A DNA stretch of 64,000 bases, taken from assembly GCA_039619475.1 (NCBI GenBank), contig CM077115.1:477040400-477104399 (forward strand). The letters run 5' to 3'. Under the pieces are notes generated by a model. That model had not been told where the DNA came from. It did not search any database and saw only the letters and a list, made by a program, of their open reading frames with translations. Positions 32,808-45,179 of the stretch are shown here, in pieces (position 1 is the stretch's first letter; each line of letters starts with the position of its first letter). Made by a program: the position numbers and the translations under genes. This DNA is from Icerya purchasi (taxonomy: Eukaryota > Arthropoda > Insecta > Hemiptera > Monophlebidae).

Positions 32808-35261
32808 ATATATGGTCAAAACAATGTTAAAATATTATTTTATAAAACATTATAACTTATTTTAAAGAAATTAATATGGTTTAAACATTTATTATATGTA
32901 CATTACTGATTTTTGTTCTTAATTTTTCAGATTATTCCTGATTTAAGATAATTACATTATGAAGTAACACGTTATTGATATTGTACATTATAACTGCATA
33001 TGTTTTATTGATTTTTTGTATGTTACAGATACAATTTTTAATTGTTTTTTGGTGTCTTATTTTTATTAGGTTAATATTGATTAAATTTTGCATGTAATAT
33101 ACTGTTTTTTATCAGTTGTTTTGGTGAATTGCTGGATTGGTGTATTTTCTAATTTTAATAAAGAATATTTGAAAATTTTACTTTGTTTATGAACTTTATT
33201 TGCCAGATCACTGTTTTATATGTGACATTGTAAATAAGTAGTTTTTTATACCTTGTACACTACTTTGTTGTTTAAAAATTTATCATTTAAAAATAAATAT
33301 GAAATTAATATGCTATTTTCAACTAATCAATTTTTAACAATAATTTGCTTCCCTAGTTTATTGTGATACAATAAAGGCATAACAAATAAAAAAAAAAAAA
33401 AATACATTAACCATTCTCAACATTTTCATATTGATTTTAATTTCACATTGTGTTTATTCCTGTAACCTTAGTCAAAAATTATTTTCAAAATTTAAATGTT
33501 TGAAGATTTCTCATGATTGAGAATAACTTTTGCTATGAAACTAATTCTAAACTAGCCATGAAAATTAAATGTATAATTAAACTAACATTTTATATGTGAA
33601 CATAAGAAAAGAAAAAATATCACAATTTCTAGTATTTATTGGATTATTGCATAGAAAATATTTTATTTTTAATATTAAGTGCAGCTATATATATATAATT
33701 AGTTACAATAGTTATTTCTAAAATTCTATTACATTACATGGAATCCTTATAGAAACTAGTAAATATTTAAACTTTAACCAGTTTTTAATGAAAACTAAAT
33801 TGTGTTAAAAAATGTGTTCAGCTACTAATTTGAGTGAAGACTTATCTTTCCTTATTCACTTCTTTTTAGTATTAAAACTACTTGCTTCAATAAGTGCTGT
33901 TCTTTTTAAATATATGGTAATTACTTTTCAGAATACGCATTTCACATTCCTTGCTGCGATTAGTAATGAACTTAAAATAAATTTTATCGGCAAAATATTT
34001 ATTTACTTTTCACTAGGAGACAATTTATTAATTTTATAATTCTTTAATACTAGCTTACGTAGTATATATTGCTGTATCCCTTCCTTAACTGGAATACTGT
34101 TTTCAACAACCCTGTTCCTCCATACTATACAGGTGTCTTAATTTCAGGCGCCAGAGCCATCAAAACGACTCAATAACAAAAAAATACATAAAATTTCAAT
34201 AAAATCAACGATGATATATCTCAAACAGTGAATCTCTGCTCATGGCAAATAAACAATGATGACGCCGTCCAACAGCACATAGACAACACAAACTAAGCAG
34301 GCAGATTTACCCCAGTCAATGCATGTGATCTTGCCACTGTTCAACTGCGAACCCCGCTAGTGTAATTATTTAATCACAGATAACATTTTAATAATAATAA
34401 TAATAATAATAATAGATTTCTGTTACTTTAATTTCCGAAAGTGTTTAGTTAAAAATTTCCGTCTCATCTGCGGGCAACAAGTGTGAAATTCCATAATTAT
34501 TGATTTTACATTAACCTGTTCTCTGTTTTCATTGTTATTTACTTTAAAATTATGTTTCTTTCCCACATGAACGCACTATTAAGAATTCAATTATAATTGA
34601 AAAGATAATAGAGAGAACAACCTAGCCAGATTTTATGTTAATTTTTCTTATTTGTTTTTAATTATAATAAATTGCTCTTAAATAACCACACTAGCATTCA
34701 TGGTTTCACAACAATATAAACCTTTAATTATTAGTACAATGAATTATTCAGACTCACTGGCGTTTAAACCAACCTTCACTTTACACTAAATCAAAATTAA
34801 AAAGTATTTCACAATACAGTTTACTCAAACATTCAAATATCCAAAAATCATCACACAATTTAACTTTATTTCATTTCAACACTGCCTTCAATTAAACTTG
34901 CAATAACACTGTCATCATTCCTTTTGATTAATGTTGATAGTTTTTAATTGTATAATTATTAAATTTTAATATTTTAATTATAATTTTTCCATTTCAACAA
35001 ATTCTAACAGTTAATAAATTAGAAATTTCCATAGTTTGAGACAAATGATTAGATAAAATAGGTTAAAATTTATTAAAAGTAAAGAAATACTTAAATACTA
35101 ATGGGAAAGATTAATAATGAAAATTTAATGTTCATCATAATATATGAAGTACTTATAAACAAAAATGTAAAATAAATTGTATGAGCTGTAAAATTATAAG
35201 TATGCAAAATATTATGTTTAATGACAAAAACAAATGTTGTTTAAAATTTCTCTCTATGCTG
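32808..35261. other. AT-rich region, 3' flank of MULE element 2
   Basis: AATAAAG near 33158 could serve as a polyadenylation signal for the MULE transcript. An (AAT)n microsatellite lies at 34390-34414. A less AT-rich patch at about 34130-34370 has no recognised frame. The 75-codon frame at 33812-34039 has no domain. CpG is very rare from here to about 39.2 kb. Confidence 0.5.
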
Positions 35262-35490
35262 TTAATGACAAAATTATTGTTCAAAAAATTAAAAGTAATT
35301 CATGGAGTGTGAAGATTATTATTTCAAAAGTGTAACAAATGTAACTGTGGGTGCAAATGGGTTAACATTCAACATTTAAATAAATAATTTATACTGTACT
35401 ATACTAAATGCATATGATTCCTTTTTTTAAAATTTTTTGCCTATATAAACAGTAACAAATGAAATCAACAAATTCATTTAAATACTTTAA
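35262..35490 (+). repeat. direct repeat A, left copy
   Basis: Blocks TTCAAAAAATTAAAAGTA, GTGTGAAGAT, GTAACAAATGTAACTG, AAATGGGTTAAC and TTTTTTGCCTATA recur in the same order at 35837-36046, about 575 bp away. The left copy has an extra 30 bases in its middle. Confidence 0.85.
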
Positions 35491-35828
35491 GAGGTAATAC
35501 CATTGTAGTAGCATAAAGAAAGAGTTTTTGAGCATTTTTTCTTTTTTGGAGGAAAAGGAAATATAAAATGAATATTAAGGTAGTGATTAAGCATATATTT
35601 AAGTGTTTAATAGAAAATTATTGTCAAAAAATATTACAGCATGCATGTTGATTTTAAGATGTCTTGCGGCATGCACTGTAACAAGTGCAAATTTTAATTT
35701 GGGGGAAATAAAAAAACTACTTAATCTACATGCTAATAGCTAGAGAAATACATACAGGATTTGAAAAATATTGATTTTTGTATGATTGATGAGTATTTGT
35801 TTAAAAAGTACAATTTTCAACCAAAAGA
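35491..35828 (+). repeat. dispersed repeat between the direct repeats (partner at 21.3 kb)
   Basis: This segment lies between the two direct repeats and matches 21341-21708 in inverted orientation. It starts GAGGTAATACCATTGTAGTAGC; the partner's corresponding end reads GGGGTAACATTACTGTAGCAG. No coding frame. Confidence 0.8.
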
Positions 35829-35836
35829 AGGATATC

Positions 35837-36046
35837 ATTAATGACAGAATTAGTGTTCAAAAAATTAAAAGTACTCCATGAAGTGTGAAGATCATAATTT
35901 CAAATATGTAACAAATGTAACTGCAGATGTAAATGGGTTAACTATACCATACTATGCCAAATGCATGTGATATCTTTTTTTTTAATTTTTTGCCTATAAA
36001 AACAGGAACAAATGAAGTCAACAAACTCATTTAAATACTTTAAAAA
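35837..36046 (+). repeat. direct repeat A, right copy
   Basis: Right-hand partner of 35262-35490, somewhat diverged. The arrangement repeat-unique-repeat (about 230, 345 and 210 bp) could be a short terminal-repeat element or a local tandem duplication. Confidence 0.85.
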
Positions 36047-36472
36047 ATAAACTTTTTTTATTCAATGAAAAACGAATGCAGTATCTGTTGTCACTATTTT
36101 ATTCATTACAGCTTAGTATCATAATGACAACTATCAATTTGTTAATATTTATAGAGTGTTTTCAAAAAATGTTAACCGTCTTGCGAAACTTATTTTTCAA
36201 ACGCTTGTAGCTCGAAAGTAGTGCCAGATAGACAAAAAGTATAAATATACAAAAGATAGAGTAGCTCTTTCTCTTTTAAGATTCTGAAAAGAGTTTGCTA
36301 ATACGCTTGTTAATTTTCGAATTACGGCGTTCTAAAGAGTGCGAGTTGGGTACTAAAAAAAAGTGAAAAAAAACGTGTTTATTTTTAAACGCTTATAAAA
36401 AGTACATAACTTCTGATACAAAAGTGGGTAAATTTAATATTTTTTAGGAATATCAAAACATTTAGAAATGAA

Positions 36473-37123
36473 CATGGGCGCCATCAGGATTACATTCAGG
36501 GAGGTGCATCTGCATCTACACAAGGATGGGTCAAAACAATCAACTACTTTTTTTTTTTTACTTCCAATACCAAAATCAGGAGATTAGATAAATCATCATT
36601 TTTAGATGTAGTAGAAGATATATAGAACCTTTATGAAGGTTTTCTACATAATTTTATTGCTGAGGCTACCACATGGTACGAGATATTGAAGATAAATGAA
36701 GCAAGTGATGTGGCTTTAAATGAATCCATTGTTGAATACACAGATTTGACTGCTTGAGCCACCCCGTTTTACCCAGCAGTATGCGAGGCAATCAAAATTG
36801 ATTAAACTATTCCAGCACGACAACATGTGTAGCACTGAACATACATTTAGCACATTACTATGTGTCAAGACTTGAAATTGGTCAACAATGGGAGACGCAC
36901 GGCTAAGCAGCCTGTGCATGCTCAGTGTTCACAGGAAATAAGTAGAGGAGAACAATGAATTTATTGACAAGGTGATAAGCAAATTCAGGCAGCAATTCAG
37001 ACACCTTGTTTTTATTCAAATGGTGACTTAATAAAAAAAAATTCTTAATATTTCTTTGTGTATTTTCTTTCCCGACAGGGAGGCGCGAGTGCACCTCCTT
37101 GCATTCTCTTCCCGGCCCCTATG
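36473..37123 (+). mobile_element. hAT element nested in the TA-flanked element, 651 bp
   Basis: The ends are CATGGGCGCC and, inverted from the right, CATAGGGGCC, each followed by a shared GGAGGTGCA block about 30 bases in. The flanks GAAATGAA (36465-36472) and GGAACGAA (37124-37131) match at 6 of 8, both mismatches being transitions, as in a decayed 8-bp duplication. It contains a plus-strand transposase C-terminus. Confidence 0.75.
36650..37080 (+). pseudogene. hAT transposase C-terminal remnant
   Basis: Plus-strand pieces read ATTWYEILKINEASDVALNE, FYPAVCEAIKID, TIPA, then in shifted frames LEIGQQWETHG and NNEFIDKVISKFRQQF. This resembles the end of ZMYM1-like/hAT transposases (FYP....I.I.LTIPATTC..ERTFS..RR, TMG..RLS.L, FID.VI..F), with the TTC..ERTFS part badly altered. 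Multiple stops; not functional. Confidence 0.65.
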
Positions 37124-37368
37124 GGAACGAAAAAAATTAACAAAATTACAAGTAAGGTTCAATTTGCGCTCCTTGCCTCATGTTTAAGGGTTCGTATTGC
37201 TGCGAATGTGAAACTAAAGGGGAAGTAAATACACTGATGAAAAAAGGAAGAGTTACCCTACCTTTGGTATATTTACACTTTTTGCCTATCCAGCATCAGT
37301 TTCAAAGTACAGGTGTTTGAAGAAAAAAGTCCCATAAGAAGGTTAAAATTTTTGGAAAACGCCTTGTA

Positions 37369-39214
37369 TATTTAAATTTTCAAAATTCAATCAATTTTAA
37401 CTTGGAATTTCTTACATGTTTTATTTACCACAATTGCATGTGTGTTAAATTTTTTCTGAACATTTATTAATTTACTTAATTTCGAAAAATGTGGTTTCCA
37501 TTTTTATGCAGATTATATTTATTGCATTATAAACTGGACTGTATGTATGAGATAGTTTTATGACCACGTTCTCTCTTTCCACCCATTACATTGTTAATAA
37601 TCATTCACATGTCGCAATCACTCTCACATTAAATTTTTACTAACAATTTATGTATTGTCGATTACAAACAGAAAATAGTTGTCAATAAATTTAATAGTTA
37701 TGGTATTATCCATTCCATTATTATAAAATGAAATATTGGTGGAGGGTGATTATTTATCATTCAATCTATTATAATTATTCTTTAAAATAAGCTGTCAGAT
37801 TTTTTCTAACAGTGCAGGCTATTGTAGCTTTATAGATTTCTGTAATTGATAAATGTAGAACACAAATCTGATTACCACTTAAATTAAAATAGTCAACAAT
37901 TTATAAGCTCTGCAACAATTAATCGTAATAAAATCTAATTTATCTTATATTGAAACTAAATAAAATAAATTGCTTTCAAAAGATAGAAGTATATTTATAG
38001 TATTATCTAACAATTAAATTTATTCTAATTTACATTAACTGTAAAAATAAATATTACCTTATAATTATCATAGAATAAATATCCAAATTTCTATTTATAC
38101 CTTAAATTATATATCAAAAGAATAGTAAAGTATCATATAACTAGAATAATAATTACAAAAGGCTTTTTTTTATTAACAAATCATTCTAATTACAAATCAA
38201 ATTAAATGGATAGCATAATTGTATTTTTAATCTACACAATATTTAATAGTTTATTTTAGAAATTGTTAAATACTTAGGCATTATATAAAATGTGCATGAT
38301 TATTTTAATTAAGTATAAAACAAGACAGTTTATTACATAATTTTTAGTAATACATTATTTTCTTAAAGGTTATAATAAATTATTCTATTTTATATTTTCC
38401 AAATGTTTTTATGCCCATTTCATATAATGCTTAAGCACTTCACAAATTTACTAAGCTAACGTACATAATTAATAAAAAAAACATATACAACTGTACTCAG
38501 TAAAAAAATAAATATCACCTTTGCTAGTTGATAACTTTTAGTTGAAATTATAAATGAATAAAAGAATAAACAATGAACAATATACCTTGAATATACACTT
38601 ATGTATTTAATATAAATTTGTAACATTGAAAAATATATAAAGTTAAAAGCTTTCCTGTTCCTATTTCATTATAACAAAAAATTTTTTGTTCAAAAATTCT
38701 TTTCACCACACATATATAAAAAAATCATTTTTATTATCAAATATTATCAATTCGATTTATTTTTCGTTTTTTTTTTTATTCACCTTCGTCTGTAATTAGC
38801 TTTAAATTTCAAGATGAACATATAAAAATAATATGTTGCTTTTTGTTAAACATGATTTTATATAACACAAGACCTGAAAATAATTTATTTCTTACATTAA
38901 CTAAAATAACAAAGTCACATGTTAAAATACAGATTTCTTTTTCATGCAATAAATATAGTTTCTTATACAAAAATCATAGTAATAATAAGCTTAAGATTTA
39001 ATAATTTACAATTAAAAATGTTTTTAGTACAAATATTTTTTCATTTTAATTAATATATATTAAATATAATTTATTATTAAATTTAAAATTCAAAACATTT
39101 TTTATTAAATATATTTTTAAAATATTTAAATTTAAATTTTAAAAATTGAAAATTGAACATAAATTTAAACAATATTATCGATAGTTACAATCGATCAAAA
39201 AGGTAACTAAAAAG
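37369..39214. other. very AT-rich region, no gene
   Basis: Almost free of CG dinucleotides, with no frame of coding character and no recognised repeat pair. Confidence 0.6.
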
Positions 39215-39281
39215 GTTTCACTCCGAGGTGAACATCACTGTTGGCTTTCCCAAGAATAACGCACAATACTGGTCAAAGGAA
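39215..39281 (-). repeat. dispersed repeat, inverted partner at 6.9 kb
   Basis: GTTTCACTCCGAGGTGAAC begins the match to the inverse of 6886-6946. Weak similarity continues a little beyond on both copies. Confidence 0.75.
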
Positions 39282-39334
39282 GTACTTAAAGCCAGTGTAG
39301 CCTGCAAATAAAACCTCTTGCTGGTACTTCTATG

Positions 39335-39616
39335 CAAGGTCGTCGCCAGCCGATTTTCCCGGGGAGGGGGGGGTTAAGATGATAGAAAGAGGATATGAAT
39401 TATAGGAAAAATAAAATTTATAAGTTGTAAAGGCTGAATATTTTATTAAACACGAATAAAATCTTAATTAAAACATAATTTTTATGGGTTTCTGGCAAAT
39501 TGTTCTACTACTTTATTATAAAATTCTTCCAAATTGTCCATGAATACTCATTATGGCCAGTTGATTAAAAAGTTTTAAGGCTCCAGGAAGGGTGGGCATC
39601 TGCCTCCACGCCCATG
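39335..39616. mobile_element. hAT-type MITE, 282 bp
   Basis: A perfect 8-bp direct repeat CTTCTATG (39327-39334 and 39617-39624) flanks an element that starts CAAGGTCGTCGCCAG and ends CCTCCACGCCCATG. A G-rich tract follows the left end and a GGGTGGGC block precedes the right end. Non-coding. The perfect duplication suggests a fairly recent insertion. Confidence 0.88.
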
Positions 39617-39624
39617 CTTCTATG

Positions 39625-40521
39625 TATCAAAGTTGAGGATGTTTTCTCAGGCTACAGCATCTTACTGCAAGCTAGTTCTTATTCTTTCCATAGCTACGCC
39701 ATAAAAAGTAGCAATAGTCATGAAGATGATGTATAGCAATTCAAATGAAAGAAGTTTGTATGTTAAACAACCAAAACGTGCTGACGTCACAAAATCACTG
39801 TGTTAATACTGTGTGGTCCGTCTGGATCAGAACAAGTCATTAAAAAGAATGGATAAACATACATAGATGAAACAAAAATGAGATTACTGTTTCCAAGAAG
39901 GGTAGGGATGACAGGAGAGGGTGGCAGTATGATTTTTTTCAGTAATATTGAGATTCATGTTAAGTATCCGTACACACCTTGTTGCTAGTATACTACTTTG
40001 AGCTGAACAGACTTCTTTTGCTTGACAGGCTAATATGTTATTAAAGCATTCTAAAAATTCAATTAATTACTCCATAATTTAAAAACAAATTATTAATTCT
40101 CGAATGTAACTAAACATACTGAAATTGAACATGAAAATCTTATGTGTTACTTTAATACCTTTTTGCTCGAATTAAAACATTTAATGTACCTTAAGGCATT
40201 TAATTTAGATGAAAAAAAAATTATGACGTCATATGTTTGAATTAAATCTTGCATTTACCAATTCTTTTAAACAGTAATCTAAAATGTAACCTTTGGGGAT
40301 TCTACTTTGTTGCTGAAGTATTCCTCTGGGTTTTTGTTAAGTAAAACGATTTTTTTACAAGTTCATGATTGTATATATTTTAAAATAATTATTATTATTT
40401 TCTTAAACTGTATAAACATAATTAAAAAATTAATTTATTAGTTAAAAATTAGGATAAATATCACCAATGATGGCGTCATTGACTTAAAACAGAGTCGTTT
40501 GTGACCGAAGGCAGTCAAGAC
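39625..40521. other. intergenic stretch, no recognised gene
   Basis: AT-rich with scattered short frames; nothing recognised. Confidence 0.55.
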
Positions 40522-40988
40522 CAGGGCTTGAAAGCTGAATAATAATACAGCTTAAACTTAATACAGCTTATGTCCTTGAAAAATACAGCTTAAGCTTTCA
40601 GCTTTTGGCTTAAGAAATTAATTTCAAAAGAAATAAATTAAAATCATTTTTTAATTACCATGCATCAAACTATTTAGCATTACTATTGAAACTTCAACCT
40701 TTTTCTTTATGCACAAAAATAAAAGTTTTTAAAAGCAATTTCTTACGAGAATAATTATGTCAAAAATACAAAATCAAGAAATTTAAAAAAAAACAGCTTA
40801 AGCCGAATATAAAGCTTAATTTAGCTTTTTTAGAAATACGGTTTAAGCTTTCGTCTTTCGACTGTTTAAATTTTGAATATAGCTTAACCTTTAGGCTTTT
40901 AGCTTGTGGAAATTTAAATATGGCATTTGGATTAAGCTTATGACATCTAAAAATGATTAGCTTTCAGCTTTTAGCTTTCAAGCCCTGA
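40522..40988. mobile_element. hAT-type MITE rich in AGCTT motifs, 467 bp
   Basis: The left end CAGGGCTTGAAAGCTGAA and the inverted right end CAGGGCTTGAAAGCTAAA form inverted repeats. The flanks GTCAAGAC (40514-40521) and ATCATGAC (40989-40996) match at 6 of 8. Both subterminal regions contain many repeats of AGCTTAAGC or CAGCTTTTGGCTTAAG type, as hAT transposase-binding subterminal arrays do. No coding sequence. Confidence 0.85.
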
Positions 40989-40996
40989 TCATGACA

Positions 40997-42290
40997 GACC
41001 TAGAGGAGCAAATAATATGATTCATAAGTTGGCTCTTCATTTTCTCTATCAATGATTCCTTTTTTTTTCTTTTTCTATTGTTAGTGTTCCCACATGTGTT
41101 GTTTTATGTTCTGCTGTTCATTGATTTTTTTATTTTTGCAATAACATTTTCATGTAGTTTTTGTTTTAAAGCATTTTTTATGAAGTTTAATTCAAGTCGA
41201 CATATAAAAGCTCACACATATTCAAACAGTATCAGATACTTTTCAGAAAATGGGAGTGACAATAATTATTTTAGAATTTCTGGAGTGATACACAGTTAAC
41301 GATGAAAAAAAAATATTTTCTAGAAATATTTGATATTGTAGTGCGATAGATAAATTTGGTTTAAAACTATATCATTGAATAAACGTATTCAATATCAAAT
41401 AAAGTACAACTTTTTAATATCTATGGCTTACTGAAACAGTTACTCCACTATGAAACGTTCTAAAATATTTTATGGAATAACTTTTCACTGACTAAACAAA
41501 TAATCATTTATTTATAATCATAGCTGTATATACTTTTTATACTAAATTCATGAGTACATACAACGATTTCTCTTTTTTATACTTAAAAATATGATAATGA
41601 AAAAATGAAACCTAAAATAATATAAAAAATAAATAAATACGACATGGTAGCAGTTAACTTTTTTTTAAACTCTTGAAGAAATTATATTTAATTTTTTATT
41701 ATAATGAAATAAATAGTAACATTTTTTAAAATATTTTTTACAATGATCTGTCCTATAAATTTTCATAAACTTTGTCACGTTTACAACAATCATAACAGCA
41801 TTAACAGAATAAAGTACTTATATAACAGCATACCTTCGATTCTAAACAAACTTTATTTTTTCATAAAAACAATGGTGCGATATTTTTTTTTACTAAATTA
41901 ATCTATAAAAACCTTCCGAGATTAAATTTTGTCCTGTCATGTTGTTACAGGTGGTAATTATTTATCTGCATACCAAAATTTAAGTTGTAATTATCAATTG
42001 TTGCTATAGCCTCATTAAAATCAATTTTTACTACAATTGCGTTCTGCAATGAATCTAATATAGGTTGAGAACAACTTATTTTACACTGAGATAAATTGTA
42101 TGATGATGTGAACAACTGTGTAGAGGGAAAGTGAAATTTGCTTCATAATGTATTATTTCTGAAAAAAACTTACAAATTGCGAAGGTTTATTTCAATTCTT
42201 TTTGCAAAAGTACATAGCGCTCCGCAGAATTTCGGTGGAACTATCAATCTATGACGTAGTTAATTTCAAGCGGTCAAGCTTTGAGGCTCT
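40997..42290. other. AT-rich stretch, no recognised gene
   Basis: A 73-codon frame at 41078-41299 is Phe-rich with no domain and is probably chance. Confidence 0.5.
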
Positions 42291-44204
42291 TATTCGAAGA
42301 TCTCCCGTTTGTGACTCTGTACATTGAGGTGTTTGCGTTTTCACTGCTATACATTGTGTTTCGTATAGTGTGTACGCAACGTAAGATTGTTATCGTTTTA
42401 GTTAATTTCTAGGATAAAATAAAATTATGATAAAGAAAAATTAAGATTAAAGCTTTTACGGTATTTTTGAAACGAAGTTTAAATGGAAAATAAAAATAAT
42501 ATATTTATGCATTAAAACTGTCGAATATAATTTATTTTCCAAATAAAATGCGTCGACGGTTTACCTTGTTTATAATGTACACAGATGTTTTGCTCTGTTT
42601 GAATGTAGCAATACTCCCGAAGGAGAATACTTTTGTTTAGTGATAGTGATGTTGTAAACACAGTAAGCGGCGAATTTGATTTAACCGACTGTTAGTGTTG
42701 TAGTCTAGCGTTAGCTTTTATGTTTCTGTTTGTTGTTATAAGGTTTTAGTTTAATGTTCGTTCTTTCGCGAATTATTTACGTTCGTATTTTTTAGAATCG
42801 GTGATTTTTCAATAATTTACGTGTTTAAATTTGTAAGTGCGGTTCATTTTTTTGTTCTAATTTTTTAAATAACTAAAAGTTCAGGTACGTATTTAACCTT
42901 CAAATGTAACATCTATATATTAACCTTTTTCGGTCTATGTTTATTATTGTAAATAATGAATTTAGGTAAAAATAATATAGTTGATGTGAAATTTGCGACT
43001 ATCGTGTCTGAAATATAAGAATTACACGGGGATCAATACATTTACGAACTTTTCGATTTTCAATTATTAAAGTATTAAGTATACAATTCACTTTTTAGTA
43101 ACAATTATTACTCGTAGAAACGATTTTAGATCACTTTTTAACCACTATTTGGCGCTAGTAAACTTTTTACACTAATTGACAATTGTAAAAGTACGAATTA
43201 TTCAGAGAGACTTTTAATAAAGTCTAATACCTTCCGATCTCATATTGCAGTTTAGGGGGGTTATCGGATTTTATTAAATGTCTCCGAGGGAGTTTCTTTT
43301 ATAAAATTGCCTGTGTAAAATATTTTTACCGATGCCGAGTAGTGATAATTATAAGTTATAAATAGACCGTTGATTTAGACTAATGTGTGATATTTTGAGA
43401 ATAAGGTTGCAATAACGGAAAAAAGAGATCTAGGTTTGAGAATGATTGTAGATTTTTCCGTTTAAGTCCTCGGTAGAAAATGCTCGACGTTGTTATAGGT
43501 ATATGTTTTTGTACGAAGGAAAAATAGGTTATTAAAAGTTTGAGGTTATTGGCAGACTTCTTAAATTTGTCGTAATTGGCGTGTGTGGTATAATGGTTAA
43601 GTGGGTAAGTTTCTGTTGATTTATAGGGTATAATACGTGTATGTAAAAGAGGAAGGGACGATTGATGAGCTCGATCTTTCTCGCGATTATTCGAAAAAAC
43701 AAACAACAAAAAAACGTTTAAGACGGATAACTCAGTGGGTCATTCAGTCGCTTGTAAGGTCCGCCGAGAAATGCGGTAAAAGCTTTAGGTTTAACATAGA
43801 TTTCCAAACCATTGGAAAGAAAAGTTTTCGAAATTAAAAAAGCTGAAAACATGCCGTAGAAATTATAGTAAAGGATTAACTATAAAATAATGAAAAATCC
43901 TAAACCCAGTAACAAGCATAAACGTTAAAAATAAAATATGCTAAAGGGAAAAGAAAAACATTAACCCCCTGTTTTTAATATGCTTATTGTTAAGTTTATG
44001 ATTTTATTATTTTATTAACTGTTGAACAAACGGTATTTGTAGGTTCGCTTTGATAATTTATAATATTCTGAAAATAGAGAAGCTTAGCTACCCTTAAAAA
44101 GAAATAAAAAACCATGTTTTTAAGCTTGACGCTTTTCCGGTTGTAGAGTTTGAATAGAAAGCTTCGAGTAGGTCTGATATTTTGAAATGTCTTTTTATTT
44201 ATTT
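42291..44204. other. 5' flank of the Popeye gene, CpG-richer
   Basis: CG-containing words become frequent from about 42.3 kb. Frames at 43380-43709 (minus) and 43637-43837 (plus) have no recognised domain. Upstream non-coding exons or the promoter of bves may lie here, but nothing in the sequence fixes their position. Confidence 0.4.
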
Positions 44205-45172
44205 TTTTTCTTCTTTAAGGTGCCATATCCTCATCGGACTTTATGCTGTTGACATGAAGATAATCTTTTTCCATTTTTCCCAATTCCTGGCTGTATGAAT
44301 TATTTCTTCTGTTGAATGGTTTGTCCGATTTTTTATGTTTTCAAACCATATCGTATTCTTTCTGCCAATCCACCTTTTTTCTTCGATCTGCCTAAGTAAA
44401 ATTGTCCTCCTCAGTAGCTGTTATTCAGGACCACGTATTATATGTCCAAAAGATTTTAGTTTCATTTTTTTTATTGTTTTCACCAGTTCCCGATTTTTGT
44501 CCATACGTAGTAGTACTTCTAGAATTTTTTATCTTCTCGATCCACGAGATCTTAAGCATTCTTTTCGTTAGCACCACATTTCGAAGGCTTCCAGTTTTTT
44601 TATCATTGCCGTTTTCAGTGGCCATGTCTCACATCCGTATAATAGCCGCGACCTAGCGTTTCAGAACTCTCAATTGCAGCGATATTTTGAAGTTCTTAGA
44701 TGTTAGTACTTTCTTTCAATTACCAAAAGCATCTCTTGCTGTCGCTATTCGTATCGTTATTTCTTCGTCCGGTTTTGCCTTCTCATTTATGTAGTATCCC
44801 AGATATTTGTACCGGGGGCCACCTTTTCAATGTTTCTTCCTGATAATTTAAGCTGTATATTGTCCAATCTTTCTTTGCTACTTATCATTTTGTCTTTTCG
44901 ATGTTAATTGAAAACCCGTATCTTTTACTTATTTCACTGACACTGTTTAATAATTCCTGGACGTCAGGCAATGACTCTGCTACCAGCACTGTGTCATCCG
45001 CGTATCTAATATTGTTTAAGATTTCACCTCCAATTCTTACTCCTATATGCTTTTCTTGCAAGGCCTCCCAAAAGATTATTTCTGAGTATATATTGAAAAG
45101 CAACGGTGATAGCCCGCAGTCTTGTCTTACACCACGTTTTGATACGAATCTGTTGTGAGTCATTATTCCCAA
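44205..45172 (-). pseudogene. non-LTR retrotransposon, RT palm to C-terminus
   Basis: Minus-strand reading starts with GVRQDCGLSPLLFNIYSE and IRYADDTVLVAESLPDVQEL (catalytic ADD intact) and GFSINIEKTK. Then, with stops and frame changes, SGRNIEKV, LLYGCETWPLKTAMIKKLE, MDKNRELVKTIKKMKL, FGHIIRG, WIGRKNTIWFENIKN and WEKWKKIIF. This is the order of the RT C-terminal half and tail of a widespread insect endonuclease/RT element; its clade cannot be fixed here. It ends near 44210 (RIWHL) without a clear poly-A. It is 5' truncated and lies in the presumed 5' flank of the Popeye gene. Confidence 0.85.
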
Positions 45173-45179
45173 TCTGCAT

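Larger units (their letters stand above)
36154..37366. mobile_element. TA-flanked terminal-inverted-repeat element with nested hAT
   Basis: TA at 36152-36153 and 37367-37368 bracket imperfect inverted repeats: GAGTGTTTTCAAAAAATGTT then AACC on the left, and CAAGGCGTTTTCCAAAAATT then TTAACC on the inverse right end. Without the nested hAT it would be about 560 bp, with no transposase recognised. A Tc1/mariner-like miniature is the simplest reading. Confidence 0.65.

Noticed and set aside
43590..43625. tRNA-like stretch GGTATAATGGTTAAGTGGG resembling internal promoter words
   Set aside because: No acceptor or anticodon stem can be folded around it and no T-arm motif follows at the right distance.
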